Source: Aeromonas salmonicida subsp. salmonicida (GTDB lineage Bacteria; Pseudomonadota; Gammaproteobacteria; Enterobacterales; Aeromonadaceae). Taken from it: a stretch of 63,112 nt of DNA. Location of the stretch: assembly GCF_001643305.1 (NCBI RefSeq), contig NZ_LSGW01000055.1:1-63112 (forward strand). The letters are read 5' to 3'. The notes below the pieces were generated by a model. That model made no database searches. It saw nothing but the letters and a program-made list of their open reading frames with translations, and was not told the DNA's origin. Position numbers and translations under genes: made by a program. Shown here piece by piece: positions 34,633 to 44,640 of this stretch (positions within the stretch are counted from its first letter, which is position 1; every line of letters begins with the position of its first letter).

Positions 34633-36066
34633 ATGAGCAAGAAACTTCACATTAAAACCTGGGGTTGCCAGATGAACGAGTATGACTCGTCCAAGATGGC
34701 CGACCTGTTAGATGCCAGCAATGGCTACACGCTGACCGAAGAGCCCGAAGAGGCAGATGTCTTGCTGCTGAATACCTGCTCCATTCGCGAAAAAGCACAG
34801 GAGAAGGTGTTCCACCAGCTGGGCCGCTGGAAAAAGCTCAAAGCAAACAAACCCGGTCTGGTGATCGGCGTGGGTGGCTGCGTGGCCTCTCAGGAAGGGG
34901 AGAACATTCGCAGTCGCGCCCCCTATGTGGATATCGTCTTCGGTCCGCAGACCCTGCATCGCCTGCCCGCCATGATCAAGCAGGTCCAGGAGGGCCGTGG
35001 TGCCCAGGTGGACATCGCCTTCCCCGAGATCGAAAAATTCGACAGTCTGCCGGAACCCCGCGCCGAAGGTGCCACCGCCTTTGTCTCCATCATGGAAGGC
35101 TGCTCCAAATACTGCTCCTTCTGCGTGGTGCCCTACACCCGCGGCGAGGAGGTGAGCCGGCCGATGGATGACGTGCTCTACGAAATCGCCCAGCTCGCCG
35201 AACAGGGCGTGCGCGAGGTGAACCTGCTGGGCCAGAACGTCAACGCCTATCGGGGCCCGACCTTTGATGGCAGCATCTGCTCCTTCGCCGAGCTGCTGCG
35301 CCTGGTGGCCGCCATCGACGGCATAGACCGCATTCGCTACACCACCAGCCATCCCATCGAGTTCACCGACGACATCATCGAGGTCTACAAGGACACGCCG
35401 GAAGTGGTCAGCTTCCTGCACCTGCCGGTGCAGAGCGGTTCGGATCGCATCCTGACCATGATGAAGCGCCCGCATACCGTGCTGGAGTACAAGTCCAAGA
35501 TCCGCCGCCTGCGCGCCGCCCGTCCCGACATCACCATCAGTTCCGACTTTATTGTCGGCTTCCCGAACGAGACGGACGAGGATTTCGAGGCCACCATGAA
35601 GCTGATCGAAGAGATCAACTTCGACATGAGCTTCAGCTTCATCTATAGCCCGCGTCCCGGCACGCCGGCCGCCGACATGCCAGACGACGTCGACATGGAG
35701 GTGAAGAAGGTCCGTCTGGCTCGCCTGCAGCATGTCATCAACAACCAGTCGATGCAGATTGGCCGTGCCATGCTGGGCTCCACCCAGCGCATCCTGGTGG
35801 AAGGGCCCTCCAGGCTCGACCCTATGCAGCTGTGTGGTCGCACCGAGAACAACCGCGTGGTCAACTTCGAAGGGGCACATACCCTCATCGGCGGCTTTGC
35901 CGATGTGGAGATCACAGAGGTACGCCCCAACTCACTACGCGGTCGTTTTATCCGCGGTGAGGATGAGATGAACCTGCGCATCGCCACTGCGCCCCGCGAG
36001 ATCCTGGCTCGTCGTCCCGACAATGTGCCCGATGCCCTCGGCGTGGCCGCCTTCACTCCCCACTAA
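34633..36066 (+). CDS. miaB: tRNA-2-methylthio-N6-isopentenyladenosine37 synthase
   Basis: 477 aa radical-SAM methylthiotransferase. N-terminal UPF0004 domain with three cluster cysteines ([29 protein letters not shown]), radical-SAM CxxxCxxC in [17 protein letters not shown], and a C-terminal TRAM domain. It adds the 2-methylthio group to i6A37 of tRNAs reading UNN codons. Heads the miaB-ybeZ-ybeY-corC-lnt run. Confidence 0.96.
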   Translation: MSKKLHIKTWGCQMNEYDSSKMADLLDASNGYTLTEEPEEADVLLLNTCSIREKAQEKVFHQLGRWKKLKANKPGLVIGVGGCVASQEGENIRSRAPYVDIVFGPQTLHRLPAMIKQVQEGRGAQVDIAFPEIEKFDSLPEPRAEGATAFVSIMEGCSKYCSFCVVPYTRGEEVSRPMDDVLYEIAQLAEQGVREVNLLGQNVNAYRGPTFDGSICSFAELLRLVAAIDGIDRIRYTTSHPIEFTDDIIEVYKDTPEVVSFLHLPVQSGSDRILTMMKRPHTVLEYKSKIRRLRAARPDITISSDFIVGFPNETDEDFEATMKLIEEINFDMSFSFIYSPRPGTPAADMPDDVDMEVKKVRLARLQHVINNQSMQIGRAMLGSTQRILVEGPSRLDPMQLCGRTENNRVVNFEGAHTLIGGFADVEITEVRPNSLRGRFIRGEDEMNLRIATAPREILARRPDNVPDALGVAAFTPH

Positions 36067-36073
36067 TCTCTTC

Positions 36074-36102
36074 GTGCCCATCTGGCCTTGCCGGATGGGC
36101 AC
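36074..36102 (+). other. strong hairpin between miaB and ybeZ
   Basis: GTGCCCATCTGG (36074-36085) pairs with CCGGATGGGCAC (36091-36102), one wobble pair. No T tract follows, so it is more likely an mRNA processing or stability element than a terminator. Confidence 0.6.
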
Positions 36103-36122
36103 TGCGTCAAGACGAGGATATT

Positions 36123-37166
36123 TTGAGCCGACACATAGCGACCCTGAATCTGCATCTGGAGCCCGCCGACAACCAGCGCCTTGCCAGCCTGTGCGGCCCC
36201 TTCGATGACAACATCAAACAGCTGGAGCGCCGTCTCGGCGTCGAGATCAGCTACCGTGACAACCACTTCCAGTTGCTGGGCAAACAGGCCCAGGTGGATG
36301 CGGCGGCCGTCATCCTCAAGCACCTCTATGTGGAAACCCAGCCCCTCAAGGGCGGCAAGGTGACCGACATAGTGCCCGACATGGTGCACCTGGCCATTCA
36401 GGAGTCGCGGGTGCTGGAGCAGGATGACGAACCGGCACCAAGCATCCCCTATGGCAAGGAAGTAACGGTCAAGACCAAACGCGGCCTCATCAAACCACGC
36501 AGCCCCAATCAGGCCCAGTACATCGCCAATATCGTCAGCCACGACATCTGTTTCGGCATAGGCCCGGCCGGTACCGGCAAGACCTATCTGGCTGTGGCAG
36601 CGGCGGTGGATGCGCTGGAGCGTCAGGAGATCCGTCGCATACTGCTGACCCGTCCTGCGGTGGAAGCGGGTGAGAAACTCGGCTTTCTGCCCGGGGACCT
36701 CTCCCAAAAGGTCGACCCTTACCTGCGCCCGCTCTACGACGCCCTGTTCGAGATGCTGGGGTTCGAGCGGGTCGAGAAGCTGATGGAGCGCAACATCATC
36801 GAAGTGGCGCCGCTCGCCTATATGCGCGGTCGCACCCTCAATGATGCCTTCATCATCCTGGATGAGGCCCAGAACACCACCACAGAGCAGATGAAGATGT
36901 TCCTGACCCGCATCGGCTTCAACTCCAAGGCGGTAGTGACCGGTGATATCACTCAGGTGGACCTGCCACGTAGCGCCAAATCAGGTCTGCGCCACGCGCT
37001 GGAAGTGCTGCAAGGTGTCGATGGCCTGTCGTTCAACTTCTTTGAATCCAAGGACGTGGTTCGCCACCCAGTGGTGGCCCGTATCGTGCAGGCGTACGAA
37101 GCGTTCGATGCCAAACTGGCAGACGAGCAGGCGGCCAGCAAATCCCATAAGGAGAGTGCCCAATGA
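36123..37166 (+). CDS. ybeZ: PhoH-like ATPase
   Basis: 347 aa, probably started by the TTG at 36123 behind GAGGATA. Walker [12 protein letters not shown] at about residue 145 and Walker [14 protein letters not shown]. coli YbeZ binds YbeY and is linked to rRNA maturation. It overlaps ybeY by 4 bases (ATGA). N-terminal region [16 protein letters not shown] is family-typical. Confidence 0.92.
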   Translation: MSRHIATLNLHLEPADNQRLASLCGPFDDNIKQLERRLGVEISYRDNHFQLLGKQAQVDAAAVILKHLYVETQPLKGGKVTDIVPDMVHLAIQESRVLEQDDEPAPSIPYGKEVTVKTKRGLIKPRSPNQAQYIANIVSHDICFGIGPAGTGKTYLAVAAAVDALERQEIRRILLTRPAVEAGEKLGFLPGDLSQKVDPYLRPLYDALFEMLGFERVEKLMERNIIEVAPLAYMRGRTLNDAFIILDEAQNTTTEQMKMFLTRIGFNSKAVVTGDITQVDLPRSAKSGLRHALEVLQGVDGLSFNFFESKDVVRHPVVARIVQAYEAFDAKLADEQAASKSHKESAQ

Positions 37167-37627
37167 GTGTGACCCTGGATCTGCAACTGGCCTGCGCGGA
37201 CACCGACGGTCTGCCCGGCGAAGCACAGCTGCAAGGCTGGCTGGACGGCACCATTCTCGGCTTCCAAGAAGAGGCCGAAGTGACGGTGCGTATCGTCGAC
37301 GAGGCGGAGAGCCGCGAGCTCAACCTCACCTATCGCGGCAAGGACAAGCCCACCAATGTGCTCTCCTTCCCGTTCGAGGCGCCACCCGGCATGGAACTGC
37401 CGCTGCTCGGCGATCTCGTCATCTGCCGCCAGGTGGTAGAACAGGAGGCTACCGAGCAGAACAAGCCGCTGGAAGCACACTGGGCCCACATGGTTGTGCA
37501 TGGCAGTCTCCATCTGCTAGGTTATGACCATATCGAGGATGACGAGGCCGAGGAGATGGAACAGCTGGAACGTGACATCATGCAGGAACTCGGCTTTGCC
37601 GATCCTTATCTGAACGACGAAGAGTAA
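37163..37627 (+). CDS. ybeY: endoribonuclease YbeY (rRNA maturation)
   Basis: 154 aa, zinc-dependent RNase needed for 16S rRNA 3' processing and ribosome quality control. Signature [17 protein letters not shown] with the three metal-binding His. Substrate-contact [17 protein letters not shown] is present. Translationally coupled to ybeZ. Confidence 0.95.
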   Translation: MSVTLDLQLACADTDGLPGEAQLQGWLDGTILGFQEEAEVTVRIVDEAESRELNLTYRGKDKPTNVLSFPFEAPPGMELPLLGDLVICRQVVEQEATEQNKPLEAHWAHMVVHGSLHLLGYDHIEDDEAEEMEQLERDIMQELGFADPYLNDEE

Positions 37628-37722
37628 AGGACGGGATAGTCATCGCCTTGAAACAGCCGATGGCCATCCTTACATACCCAAAACAATTCCAAATGTGTTC
37701 AAGCGAGTAACCAAGAGAAAAA

Positions 37723-38607
37723 ATGACTGACGATCACCCTAGTACCGGCTCGCCGAAGAAAACCTGGCTCGACAAACTCAGCCAACTCTTCCAGGGCGAG
37801 CCAAGAGACCGCAACGATTTGGTGGATGTGATAGCGGATGCCGAGGAGCGCGATCTCATCGATCAGGACACCAAGGACATGATTGAAGGCGTACTCGAAA
37901 TAGCCGAGTTGCGCGTTCGCGACATCATGATCCCTCGCTCCCAGATGGTCACCATAGAGAAGTCCCAGCCGGTGGACGATATCTTGCCCGTGATCATAGA
38001 GTCAGGTCACTCCCGCTTTCCGGTGATCAACGAAGACAAGGATCATGTGGAGGGCATACTGCTCGCCAAGGATCTGCTGCCGTTCGGTTTTGGCGGCCAC
38101 CATGCCAGCGAGCCGCTGCAGCTGGAAAAAATCCTGCGCCCGACCGTGATAGTGCCCGAGAGCAAGCGGGTCGATCGCCTGCTCAAGGAGTTTCGCGAAG
38201 AGCGCTATCACATGGCCATCGTCGTGGACGAGTTTGGCGGTGTCTCTGGTCTCGTGACCATTGAGGACATACTGGAGCTCATCGTCGGCGAGATCGATGA
38301 CGAGTTCGACGATATCGAAGATGAGCCGGACGAGATCCGCCGCATCAGCAAGCGGGTCTTCGCAGTCAGTGCCCTCACCGAGATCGAGGATTTCAACGAC
38401 TTCTTCGGCACCCAGTTCAGCGATGAAGAGGTGGATACTGTGGGCGGTCTTGTGATGCACGCCTTCAGCCACCTGCCGAAAAAGGGTGAGGAGATCGAGT
38501 TGCAAGGTTACCTGTTCAAGGTGATGCACGCCGACCGGCGCCGCCTGCAACAGCTGCAGGTGAAGATCCCCGACAACCATGTCGCGGCCCAGTCTGAAGC
38601 GCAATAA
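37723..38607 (+). CDS. corC: CorC family CBS-domain protein (Mg2+/Co2+ efflux or transport accessory)
   Basis: 294 aa, cytosolic. Two CBS domains (about 65-190, with RDIMIPRSQMVTIE) and a C-terminal CorC_HlyC domain starting at the Asp/Glu-rich EIDDEFDDIEDEPDEI. E. coli YbeX is linked to magnesium handling and late ribosome assembly. Gap of 95 bases after ybeY. Contains at least seven ATA isoleucine codons (see findings). Confidence 0.93.
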   Translation: MTDDHPSTGSPKKTWLDKLSQLFQGEPRDRNDLVDVIADAEERDLIDQDTKDMIEGVLEIAELRVRDIMIPRSQMVTIEKSQPVDDILPVIIESGHSRFPVINEDKDHVEGILLAKDLLPFGFGGHHASEPLQLEKILRPTVIVPESKRVDRLLKEFREERYHMAIVVDEFGGVSGLVTIEDILELIVGEIDDEFDDIEDEPDEIRRISKRVFAVSALTEIEDFNDFFGTQFSDEEVDTVGGLVMHAFSHLPKKGEEIELQGYLFKVMHADRRRLQQLQVKIPDNHVAAQSEAQ

Positions 38608-38658
38608 GTCGCTCTGACGCCCTGTAAGCCTCACGCAGCTATCTTGCCGTGAAGCATC

Positions 38659-38681
38659 AGCGCCCCGCTCGTCGGGGCGCT
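38659..38681 (+). terminator. terminator-like hairpin between corC and lnt
   Basis: AGCGCCCCG (38659-38667) pairs with CGGGGCGCT (38673-38681) around a 5-base loop, followed by TGCCGTTT. It splits lnt from corC, which are usually in one operon, suggesting a separate lnt promoter in the remaining 200 bases. Confidence 0.65.
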
Positions 38682-38885
38682 TGCCGTTTGGTGGCAGGGC
38701 AAGATGCCGGCCCTTGACACTACCGCCCTCCCTTCCCCCGAGTTAGCAGTGCCTGTCGCCCATTTCCAGCCCGACTTTTTGCTTGAACAGGCCCAGGCTG
38801 CCGGGAGGCTCGCCGTTAACCGCATTTACAGGTTAAGATACCGGCCAATCAACCTGTTATCGTCCAATCCGAGCCTGCATAGTCC

Positions 38886-40430
38886 GTGAAATCATCGCCC
38901 GTGAAATCAAAACTCCTGACCAGTCTGTTTGCCATGGCATCCGGCGCGCTCGCCGTCCTGGCCTTCTCGCCGTTCGACTACTGGCCTCTGGTCATCCCTT
39001 CCCTGCTAGGTCTCTACGCGCTGCTGGACAAGGCCAATCCCAAACAGGCGGCCTGGCGCGGTTTTGGTTATGCCATGGGTCTGTTCCTGCCGGGGCTATG
39101 GTGGATCCATGTCAGCATGACCATGTTTGGCGGCATCATGCTGCCGGTCGCCTTCGTATTGCTGGCAGGACTCTCGGCTTATCTGGCACTCTATCCGGCC
39201 CTGGCCTGCTGGGCCTTTGCCCGCTTCTTCAGTGGCCGTCACTGGAGCCGCTGGCTGCTCGCCTTCCCGGCGCTCTGGCTAGTGGCTGACTGGCTGCGGG
39301 GCTGGGTGATGACAGGCTTCCCCTGGCTCTGGTTTGGTTACAGCCAGATCGACGGGCCGCTCAAGGGCTTTGCCCCCATATTGGGGGTGCAGGGCATCAC
39401 GCTGGCACTGCTGCTGTCGACGTCCGCCCTCTGGCTGGTGTGGCAGAACCGCAAACCCGTCTGGCTGCTGGTGCCCCTTGCACTGATCAGTGCCGCCCAT
39501 GGACTGATGCAGCTCAACTGGGTGACCCGGGGCGAGCCGGTCAAGGTAGCTCTGGTACAGGGCAATATCGCCCAGTCCCTCAAGTGGGATCCGGAGGCCC
39601 TGGTACCGACTGTGCGCACCTATCAGGATCTCAGCCGCGAAAATCAGGATGCCGACATCATCATCTGGCCGGAATCGGCGATCCCGGCCATCGAGAAAGA
39701 GATGGGCAACTACCTGGAGAGCCTGGACAAGGCGATGAAGGTGAACGATACGGGTCTGCTGGCAGGCATAGTCCACTACGATTTCGAGCAGCAGCGCTTC
39801 TTCAATACGGTGCTTGGCATGGGAGTGCAGGACGCTGACGGCAAGGAGGCGTATCACTATGAGCACAAGAACCGCTATTACAAGCACCACCTGCTGCCTA
39901 TCGGCGAGTTCGTGCCGTTTGAGGATCTGCTGCGCCCCATAGCCCCCTTCTTCAACCTGCCCATGTCCTCCTTCAGCCGGGGGGACGAACAGCAACCGAA
40001 CCTGATTGCCAAGGGGCTCAAGTTTGCCGCCGCCATCTGCTACGAGATCATCTTCCCCGAAGAGGTGCGCCGCAATGTACAGCCTGATACCGACTTCCTG
40101 CTGACCGTTTCCAATGATGCCTGGTTCGGCACCAGTATCGGCCCCTGGCAGCACCTGCAGATCGCCCGCATGCGCGCCCTCGAGCTGGCACGCCCGCTGC
40201 TGCGGGGCACCAACACTGGCATCACTGTCGTCACCGAGATTGACGGCAGCATCATTGGTCAGATCCCGCAGTTCGAAGCCGGGGTGCTGCGCGCCGAGGT
40301 ACGTCCCGCCCACGGTTCCACCCCCTACCTGCGCTTTGGCGACTGGCCGCTGTACGGCATGACGGCCCTGCTGCTGGGGCTCGCGCTGGCGTTGCGTCCA
40401 CGTGCCCATCCCTGGGCCCGTGAACTCTGA
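38886..40430 (+). CDS. lnt: apolipoprotein N-acyltransferase
   Basis: 514 aa inner-membrane enzyme that N-acylates the lipoprotein cysteine, the last step of lipoprotein maturation. About seven membrane helices flank a periplasmic nitrilase domain with the triad Glu in WPESAIP, Lys in KHHLLPIGEFVPF and Cys in AAICYEIIFPE. Two GTG starts compete, 38886 and 38901, created by a GTGAAATCA direct repeat; neither has a good ribosome binding site. A bidirectional terminator follows. Confidence 0.95.
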   Translation: MKSSPVKSKLLTSLFAMASGALAVLAFSPFDYWPLVIPSLLGLYALLDKANPKQAAWRGFGYAMGLFLPGLWWIHVSMTMFGGIMLPVAFVLLAGLSAYLALYPALACWAFARFFSGRHWSRWLLAFPALWLVADWLRGWVMTGFPWLWFGYSQIDGPLKGFAPILGVQGITLALLLSTSALWLVWQNRKPVWLLVPLALISAAHGLMQLNWVTRGEPVKVALVQGNIAQSLKWDPEALVPTVRTYQDLSRENQDADIIIWPESAIPAIEKEMGNYLESLDKAMKVNDTGLLAGIVHYDFEQQRFFNTVLGMGVQDADGKEAYHYEHKNRYYKHHLLPIGEFVPFEDLLRPIAPFFNLPMSSFSRGDEQQPNLIAKGLKFAAAICYEIIFPEEVRRNVQPDTDFLLTVSNDAWFGTSIGPWQHLQIARMRALELARPLLRGTNTGITVVTEIDGSIIGQIPQFEAGVLRAEVRPAHGSTPYLRFGDWPLYGMTALLLGLALALRPRAHPWAREL

Positions 40431-40462
40431 TCCGGTACGTTCCGACACCTGTACATCAACAA

Positions 40463-40488
40463 AAGAGGCGCCCCATGGGGCGCCTCTT
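40463..40488. terminator. bidirectional terminator between lnt and ybeL
   Basis: AAGAGGCGCCCC (40463-40474) pairs perfectly with GGGGCGCCTCTT (40477-40488) between convergent genes. Confidence 0.85.
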
Positions 40489-40516
40489 GCCATTTCATTT
40501 CGCTAGTTGATGGTAT

Positions 40517-41023
40517 TCAGGGCGAGAGCGGCTCGCGGTGATATTCGTGGCCACCACATTCGGGGCAGGTATCGAGTGGTTGAGGGTGCAGCACTGTATG
40601 GCGCCAGCCGCACTGCTCGCACACCATGACGCCGAGTCCCACCCAGTCTCCCGCTTCGTACACCCCTTTGTGTTCCAGCTCGTCGGCCAGCTCGCGCCAC
40701 TCCACCTGGGCGCGGTCGGTCACATCCGCCAACCAGGACCAGGCGGTGTCTTTGAGGGCCAGCATGAAGGCAGACTCCTCCACGGCCTCATCGCTGCGTG
40801 CTTTATCATCGTTGCGGCTCAGCTCATAGTTGCCCAGATCCCGCTTCACGTATTCGGCGATCAGCGCCAGCTCATCCTGGGTCAGGTCGCTGGCGGCCTC
40901 GAGATAGGCCTGCACCTTGGCGATCATCCGGTTGAGGCGCTCCCCCTGGAACTGTTCGGTCTCCTGCCATTGCTTTTGCAACTCTGCAATGAAGGCTTCG
41001 TACCCTTTTTGACGTTTGTCCAT
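40517..41023 (-). CDS. ybeL: zinc-ribbon protein YbeL (DUF1451)
   Basis: 168 aa, mostly helical acidic protein ending in a zinc ribbon with two CxxC pairs (CEQCG and CPECG). E. coli ybeL is likewise next to leuS, on the opposite strand. Function unknown. GAGTAACGACC lies just before ATG 41023. Confidence 0.88.
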   Translation of the reverse strand: MDKRQKGYEAFIAELQKQWQETEQFQGERLNRMIAKVQAYLEAASDLTQDELALIAEYVKRDLGNYELSRNDDKARSDEAVEESAFMLALKDTAWSWLADVTDRAQVEWRELADELEHKGVYEAGDWVGLGVMVCEQCGWRHTVLHPQPLDTCPECGGHEYHREPLSP

Positions 41024-41085
41024 GGTCGTTACTCCTCTACTGAACCCTGATCATGCCCGGCATAAGGCCTGACGGATGCTGGCGG

Positions 41086-41114
41086 TTGTTGCCGCCGCTG
41101 GATATGGGTATTCT
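41086..41114 (+). promoter_or_regulatory. leuS: predicted leuS promoter
   Basis: -35 TTGTTG (41086-41091) and -10 TATTCT (41109-41114) with an optimal 17-base spacer, about 55 bases before the leuS start. Confidence 0.6.
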
Positions 41115-41168
41115 ATTGCGATTTCCCAGCTGATTTATCTATTCATTTCACAGATCCGGATGTCACCA

Positions 41169-43745
41169 ATGCAAGAGCAATACGTTCCCCAATCGATCGA
41201 ACCAGCAGTGCAAAAGCACTGGGATGCCAAGAAAACCTTCAAGGCCGTGGAGAAAGTAGACAAGGAGAAATTCTACTGCCTGTCCATGTTCCCCTATCCG
41301 TCTGGTCGTCTACACATGGGGCACGTTCGTAACTACACCATAGGTGATGTGATCTCCCGTTATCAACGCCTCAATGGCAAGAACGTGCTGCAACCCATAG
41401 GTTGGGATGCATTCGGTCTGCCGGCGGAGAACGCCGCGGTCAAGAATAATACCGCACCGGCACCCTGGACCTACGAAAACATCGAATACATGAAGAACCA
41501 GCTGAAGATGCTGGGGCTGGGTTATGACTGGGATCGCGAGCTGGCGACCTGCAAGCCGGATTACTACCGCTGGGAGCAGTGGTTCTTTACCAAGCTCTAC
41601 GAAAAGGGTCTGGTCTACAAGAAGACCTCCTCCGTCAACTGGTGTCCGAACGACATGACGGTGCTGGCCAACGAGCAGGTGGTCGACAACTGCTGCTGGC
41701 GCTGTGACACCCCGGTGGAGCAAAAAGAGATCCCCCAGTGGTTCATCAAGATCACCGACTACGCCGAAGAGCTGTTGAACGACATCGACAATCTGGAAGG
41801 CTGGCCGGAGATGGTCAAGACCATGCAGCGCAACTGGATTGGCCGCTCCGAAGGGGTCAACATCAGCTTCGCCATCGAGGGTCAGGCTGAGCAGCTGGAG
41901 GTCTACACCACCCGTCCGGATACCTTCATGGGCGTCACCTATGTCGGTATCGCTGCCGGTCACCCGCTGGCGCTGCAGGCTGCTGCCACCAATCCGGGAC
42001 TGGCTGCCTTCATCGAAGAGTGCAAGAACACCAAGGTCGCAGAAGCGGAACTGGCCACCATGGAGAAGAAGGGCATGGCCACCGGCCTCTATGCCATTCA
42101 CCCGCTGGATGGCCGCAAGGTACCGGTCTGGGTCGCCAACTTCGTACTGATGAACTACGGTACCGGCGCCGTGATGGCGGTTCCGGGTCACGACCAGCGT
42201 GACCATGAGTTCGCCACCAAATATGGCCTCGACATCAAGGCGGTGATCAAGCCTGCCGATGGCGAGGTGGATGTGAGCGACGCCGCATACACCGAGAAAG
42301 GCGTGCTGTTCGCTTCCGGCGAGTTTGACGGCCTCGACTTCCAGGGCGCTTTTGACGCCATCGCCAACAAGCTGGAAGCCCTCGGCCACGGCAAGCGCAC
42401 CGTCAACTTCCGTCTGCGTGACTGGGGCGTCTCCCGTCAGCGTTACTGGGGTGCCCCCATCCCCATGCTGACCCTGGCTGACGGCACAGTAGTGCCGACT
42501 CCGGAAGATCAACTGCCGGTACTGCTGCCGGAAGATGTGGTGATGGATGGCATCCAGAGCCCGATCAAGGCCGACGCCGAGTGGGCCAAGACCACTTACA
42601 ACGGCCAGGAAGCGTTCCGGGAAACTGACACTTTTGACACCTTTATGGAGTCCTCCTGGTACTACGCCCGCTACTGCTCTCCGGACTACGACAAGGGCAT
42701 GCTGGACCCAGCTGCTGCCAACCACTGGCTGCCGGTGGATCAGTACATAGGCGGCATCGAGCACGCCTGTATGCACCTGCTCTACGCCCGCTTCTTCCAC
42801 AAGCTGCTGCGTGACGCGGGTCTGGTCAACAGCGACGAGCCGTTCAAGCGCCTGCTCTGCCAGGGCATGGTGCTGGCCGACGCCTTCTACTACAAAGACG
42901 AGAAGGGCGGCAACGTCTGGGTCAGCCCGACCGACGTCAAGGTAGAGCGTGACGAGAAGGGTCGCATCACCAAGGCCATCGACAACGATGGTCGTGAAGT
43001 GATCCACTCCGGCATGACCAAGATGTCCAAGTCCAAGAACAACGGCATAGACCCGCAGCTGATGGTCGAGCGTTACGGCGCAGATACCGTCCGTCTGTTC
43101 ATGATGTTCGCCTCCCCGGCCGAGATGACCCTGGAGTGGTCCGACTCCGGCGTGGAGGGCGCCCAGCGCTTCCTGCGTCGCCTGTGGCGTCTGACCTTCG
43201 AGCACGTCTCTGCGGGTGCCGTTCCGGCACTGGATGTGGCAGCCCTCACCAGCGAACAGAAAGCCGTTCGCCGCGAGCTGCACAAGACCATCGCCAAAGT
43301 GAGCGATGACGTGGGTCGCCGTCAGACTTTCAACACCGCCATCGCCGCCATCATGGAGCTGATGAACAATCTGGCCAAGCTGGGCTCAGACGAGCAGGAC
43401 CGCGCCCTGATGCAGGAAGCGCTGGAGACCGTGGTGGTCATGCTCTCCCCCATCACCCCGCACATCGGCTTCGAGCTGTGGAAGATGCTGGGCAAGGGCG
43501 ACGACGTGGATCACGCCACCTGGCCGGTGGCCGATGAAGCGGCCATGGTCGAGACCGAGAAGCTGGTAGTGGTGCAGATCAACGGCAAGATGCGCGGCAA
43601 GCTGACCGTACCGGCCGAGATCAGCCAGGCTGATGTCGAGAAGCTGGCAATGGCCGATGCCTCTGTGCAGAAGTTCACCGACGGTCTGACAGTGCGCAAA
43701 GTTATCTATGTACCGGGCAAGCTGCTCAACATTGTCGCTAACTAA
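41169..43745 (+). CDS. leuS: leucyl-tRNA synthetase
   Basis: 858 aa (E. coli 860). Class I synthetase: HIGH-type HMGH in [23 protein letters not shown] at about 620 ([13 protein letters not shown]), CP1 editing domain in between with a Thr-rich [12 protein letters not shown]. Start at [11 protein letters not shown] aligns with E. coli MQEQYRPEEIE; the open frame runs further upstream through the promoter and is not used. Confidence 0.97.
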   Translation: MQEQYVPQSIEPAVQKHWDAKKTFKAVEKVDKEKFYCLSMFPYPSGRLHMGHVRNYTIGDVISRYQRLNGKNVLQPIGWDAFGLPAENAAVKNNTAPAPWTYENIEYMKNQLKMLGLGYDWDRELATCKPDYYRWEQWFFTKLYEKGLVYKKTSSVNWCPNDMTVLANEQVVDNCCWRCDTPVEQKEIPQWFIKITDYAEELLNDIDNLEGWPEMVKTMQRNWIGRSEGVNISFAIEGQAEQLEVYTTRPDTFMGVTYVGIAAGHPLALQAAATNPGLAAFIEECKNTKVAEAELATMEKKGMATGLYAIHPLDGRKVPVWVANFVLMNYGTGAVMAVPGHDQRDHEFATKYGLDIKAVIKPADGEVDVSDAAYTEKGVLFASGEFDGLDFQGAFDAIANKLEALGHGKRTVNFRLRDWGVSRQRYWGAPIPMLTLADGTVVPTPEDQLPVLLPEDVVMDGIQSPIKADAEWAKTTYNGQEAFRETDTFDTFMESSWYYARYCSPDYDKGMLDPAAANHWLPVDQYIGGIEHACMHLLYARFFHKLLRDAGLVNSDEPFKRLLCQGMVLADAFYYKDEKGGNVWVSPTDVKVERDEKGRITKAIDNDGREVIHSGMTKMSKSKNNGIDPQLMVERYGADTVRLFMMFASPAEMTLEWSDSGVEGAQRFLRRLWRLTFEHVSAGAVPALDVAALTSEQKAVRRELHKTIAKVSDDVGRRQTFNTAIAAIMELMNNLAKLGSDEQDRALMQEALETVVVMLSPITPHIGFELWKMLGKGDDVDHATWPVADEAAMVETEKLVVVQINGKMRGKLTVPAEISQADVEKLAMADASVQKFTDGLTVRKVIYVPGKLLNIVAN

Positions 43746-43911
43746 TGGTGGCAAGGCCTCTCCCCTGCACTCCTTTTGTTATGGGAGGGAGCTCCTTGCT
43801 CCTTCCCCCTTGCAAACAAGCAGGTCGGGAAGGGGTCAGCTGACCGTTGCCAATTATGATGACGGCGGGCAGACGCCCGCCGCTCTTCACTTCACGCAAA
43901 GAGGATTTCAT

Positions 43912-44394
43912 ATGGGCACCACCCTCACTCGTTGGATGGCCATCGCACTGATGGGCTTGCTGTTGCAGGCCTGCGGTTTTCAGATGCGGGGCACCGCCAT
44001 CCCGCCCGAGTTGATGACCATGAAGGTGGTCGGTGACAACAAGAGCGACTTCTACCGTCTGGTGACCACTCGTCTCAAGGCCGCTGGCGTACAACTCGCA
44101 GACAAGGAGGGCATCCCAGTGCTCACTCTGGCTGGCGTGCGCAACACCAGCCAGATTGCTTCGGTCGATTCCATCGGCCAGGCTCGCGAGTATTTGCTGG
44201 GCTACAGCACCCAGTTCACCGTCTCCATGCCGGGCAAACCGACTCAGGTGTTTCCCATCACCTTCAACCGTAGCTTCCTGAACAAACCGGACGCGGCACT
44301 GGCCTCCTCCCGTGAGCAGGAGCAGCTGGGCAAGGAGATGCAGGAGCAAGCCGCCAGTCTGGTCATCCGCCAGCTGAGCCAGGTCAAGTTCTGA
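43912..44394 (+). CDS. lptE: LPS-assembly lipoprotein
   Basis: 160 aa. Lipoprotein signal with lipobox LLQAC (Cys20). LptE plugs the LptD barrel and delivers LPS to the outer leaflet. GFQMRGTAIPPELMTMKV is family-typical after the Cys. GAGGA precedes the ATG at 43912. Its stop is followed by a duplicated lptE/holA junction. Confidence 0.93.
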   Translation: MGTTLTRWMAIALMGLLLQACGFQMRGTAIPPELMTMKVVGDNKSDFYRLVTTRLKAAGVQLADKEGIPVLTLAGVRNTSQIASVDSIGQAREYLLGYSTQFTVSMPGKPTQVFPITFNRSFLNKPDAALASSREQEQLGKEMQEQAASLVIRQLSQVKF

Positions 44395-44640
44395 TGCGAG
44401 CATCTTGATGAGAGTCGACCCCGAGCAGTTCGCGGACCATCTCAAAGCAGGGCTCAAGCCCTGCTATCTCGTTTTTGGCGACGAGCCTCAGCTCAATTTT
44501 CAAGAGCAGGCCATCGCCCCTGCGACCCACCGACTCAACCAGGCCAAGTTCTGATGCGGATCTATCCCGAGCAGTTTGCGGATCATCTCAAAACAGGGCT
44601 CAAGCCCTGTTACCTCATCTTTGGTGACGAGCCTCTGCTG
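44370..44640 (+). repeat. diverged tandem duplication of the lptE/holA junction
   Basis: The lptE end (CAGG.CAAGTTCTGATGCG) occurs at about 44380-44398 and again at 44540-44558. The holA start (GAGCAGTT.GCGGA.CATCTCAAA.CAGGGCTCAAGCCCTG) occurs at about 44423 and again at 44569. The copies differ mainly at third codon positions, like sequences from related strains or species. Confidence 0.85.
44408..44554 (+). pseudogene. truncated first copy of holA 5' end fused to an lptE 3' end
   Basis: Open frame of 48 residues starting MRVDPEQFADHLKAGLKPCY, nearly identical to the true HolA start MRIYPEQFADHLKTGLKPCY, that then leaves homology and ends THRLNQAKF, echoing the LptE end RQLSQVKF. The stop overlaps the true holA ATG (TGATG). 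A five-codon frame (44394-44408) links the lptE stop to this one in the same TGATG manner, so ribosomes may hand over through three stop/starts. Confidence 0.75.

Noticed and set aside
43708..43911. N-terminal extension of lptE
   Set aside because: The open frame upstream overlaps leuS and would bury the lipoprotein signal peptide; GAGGA and the lipobox fix the start at 43912.
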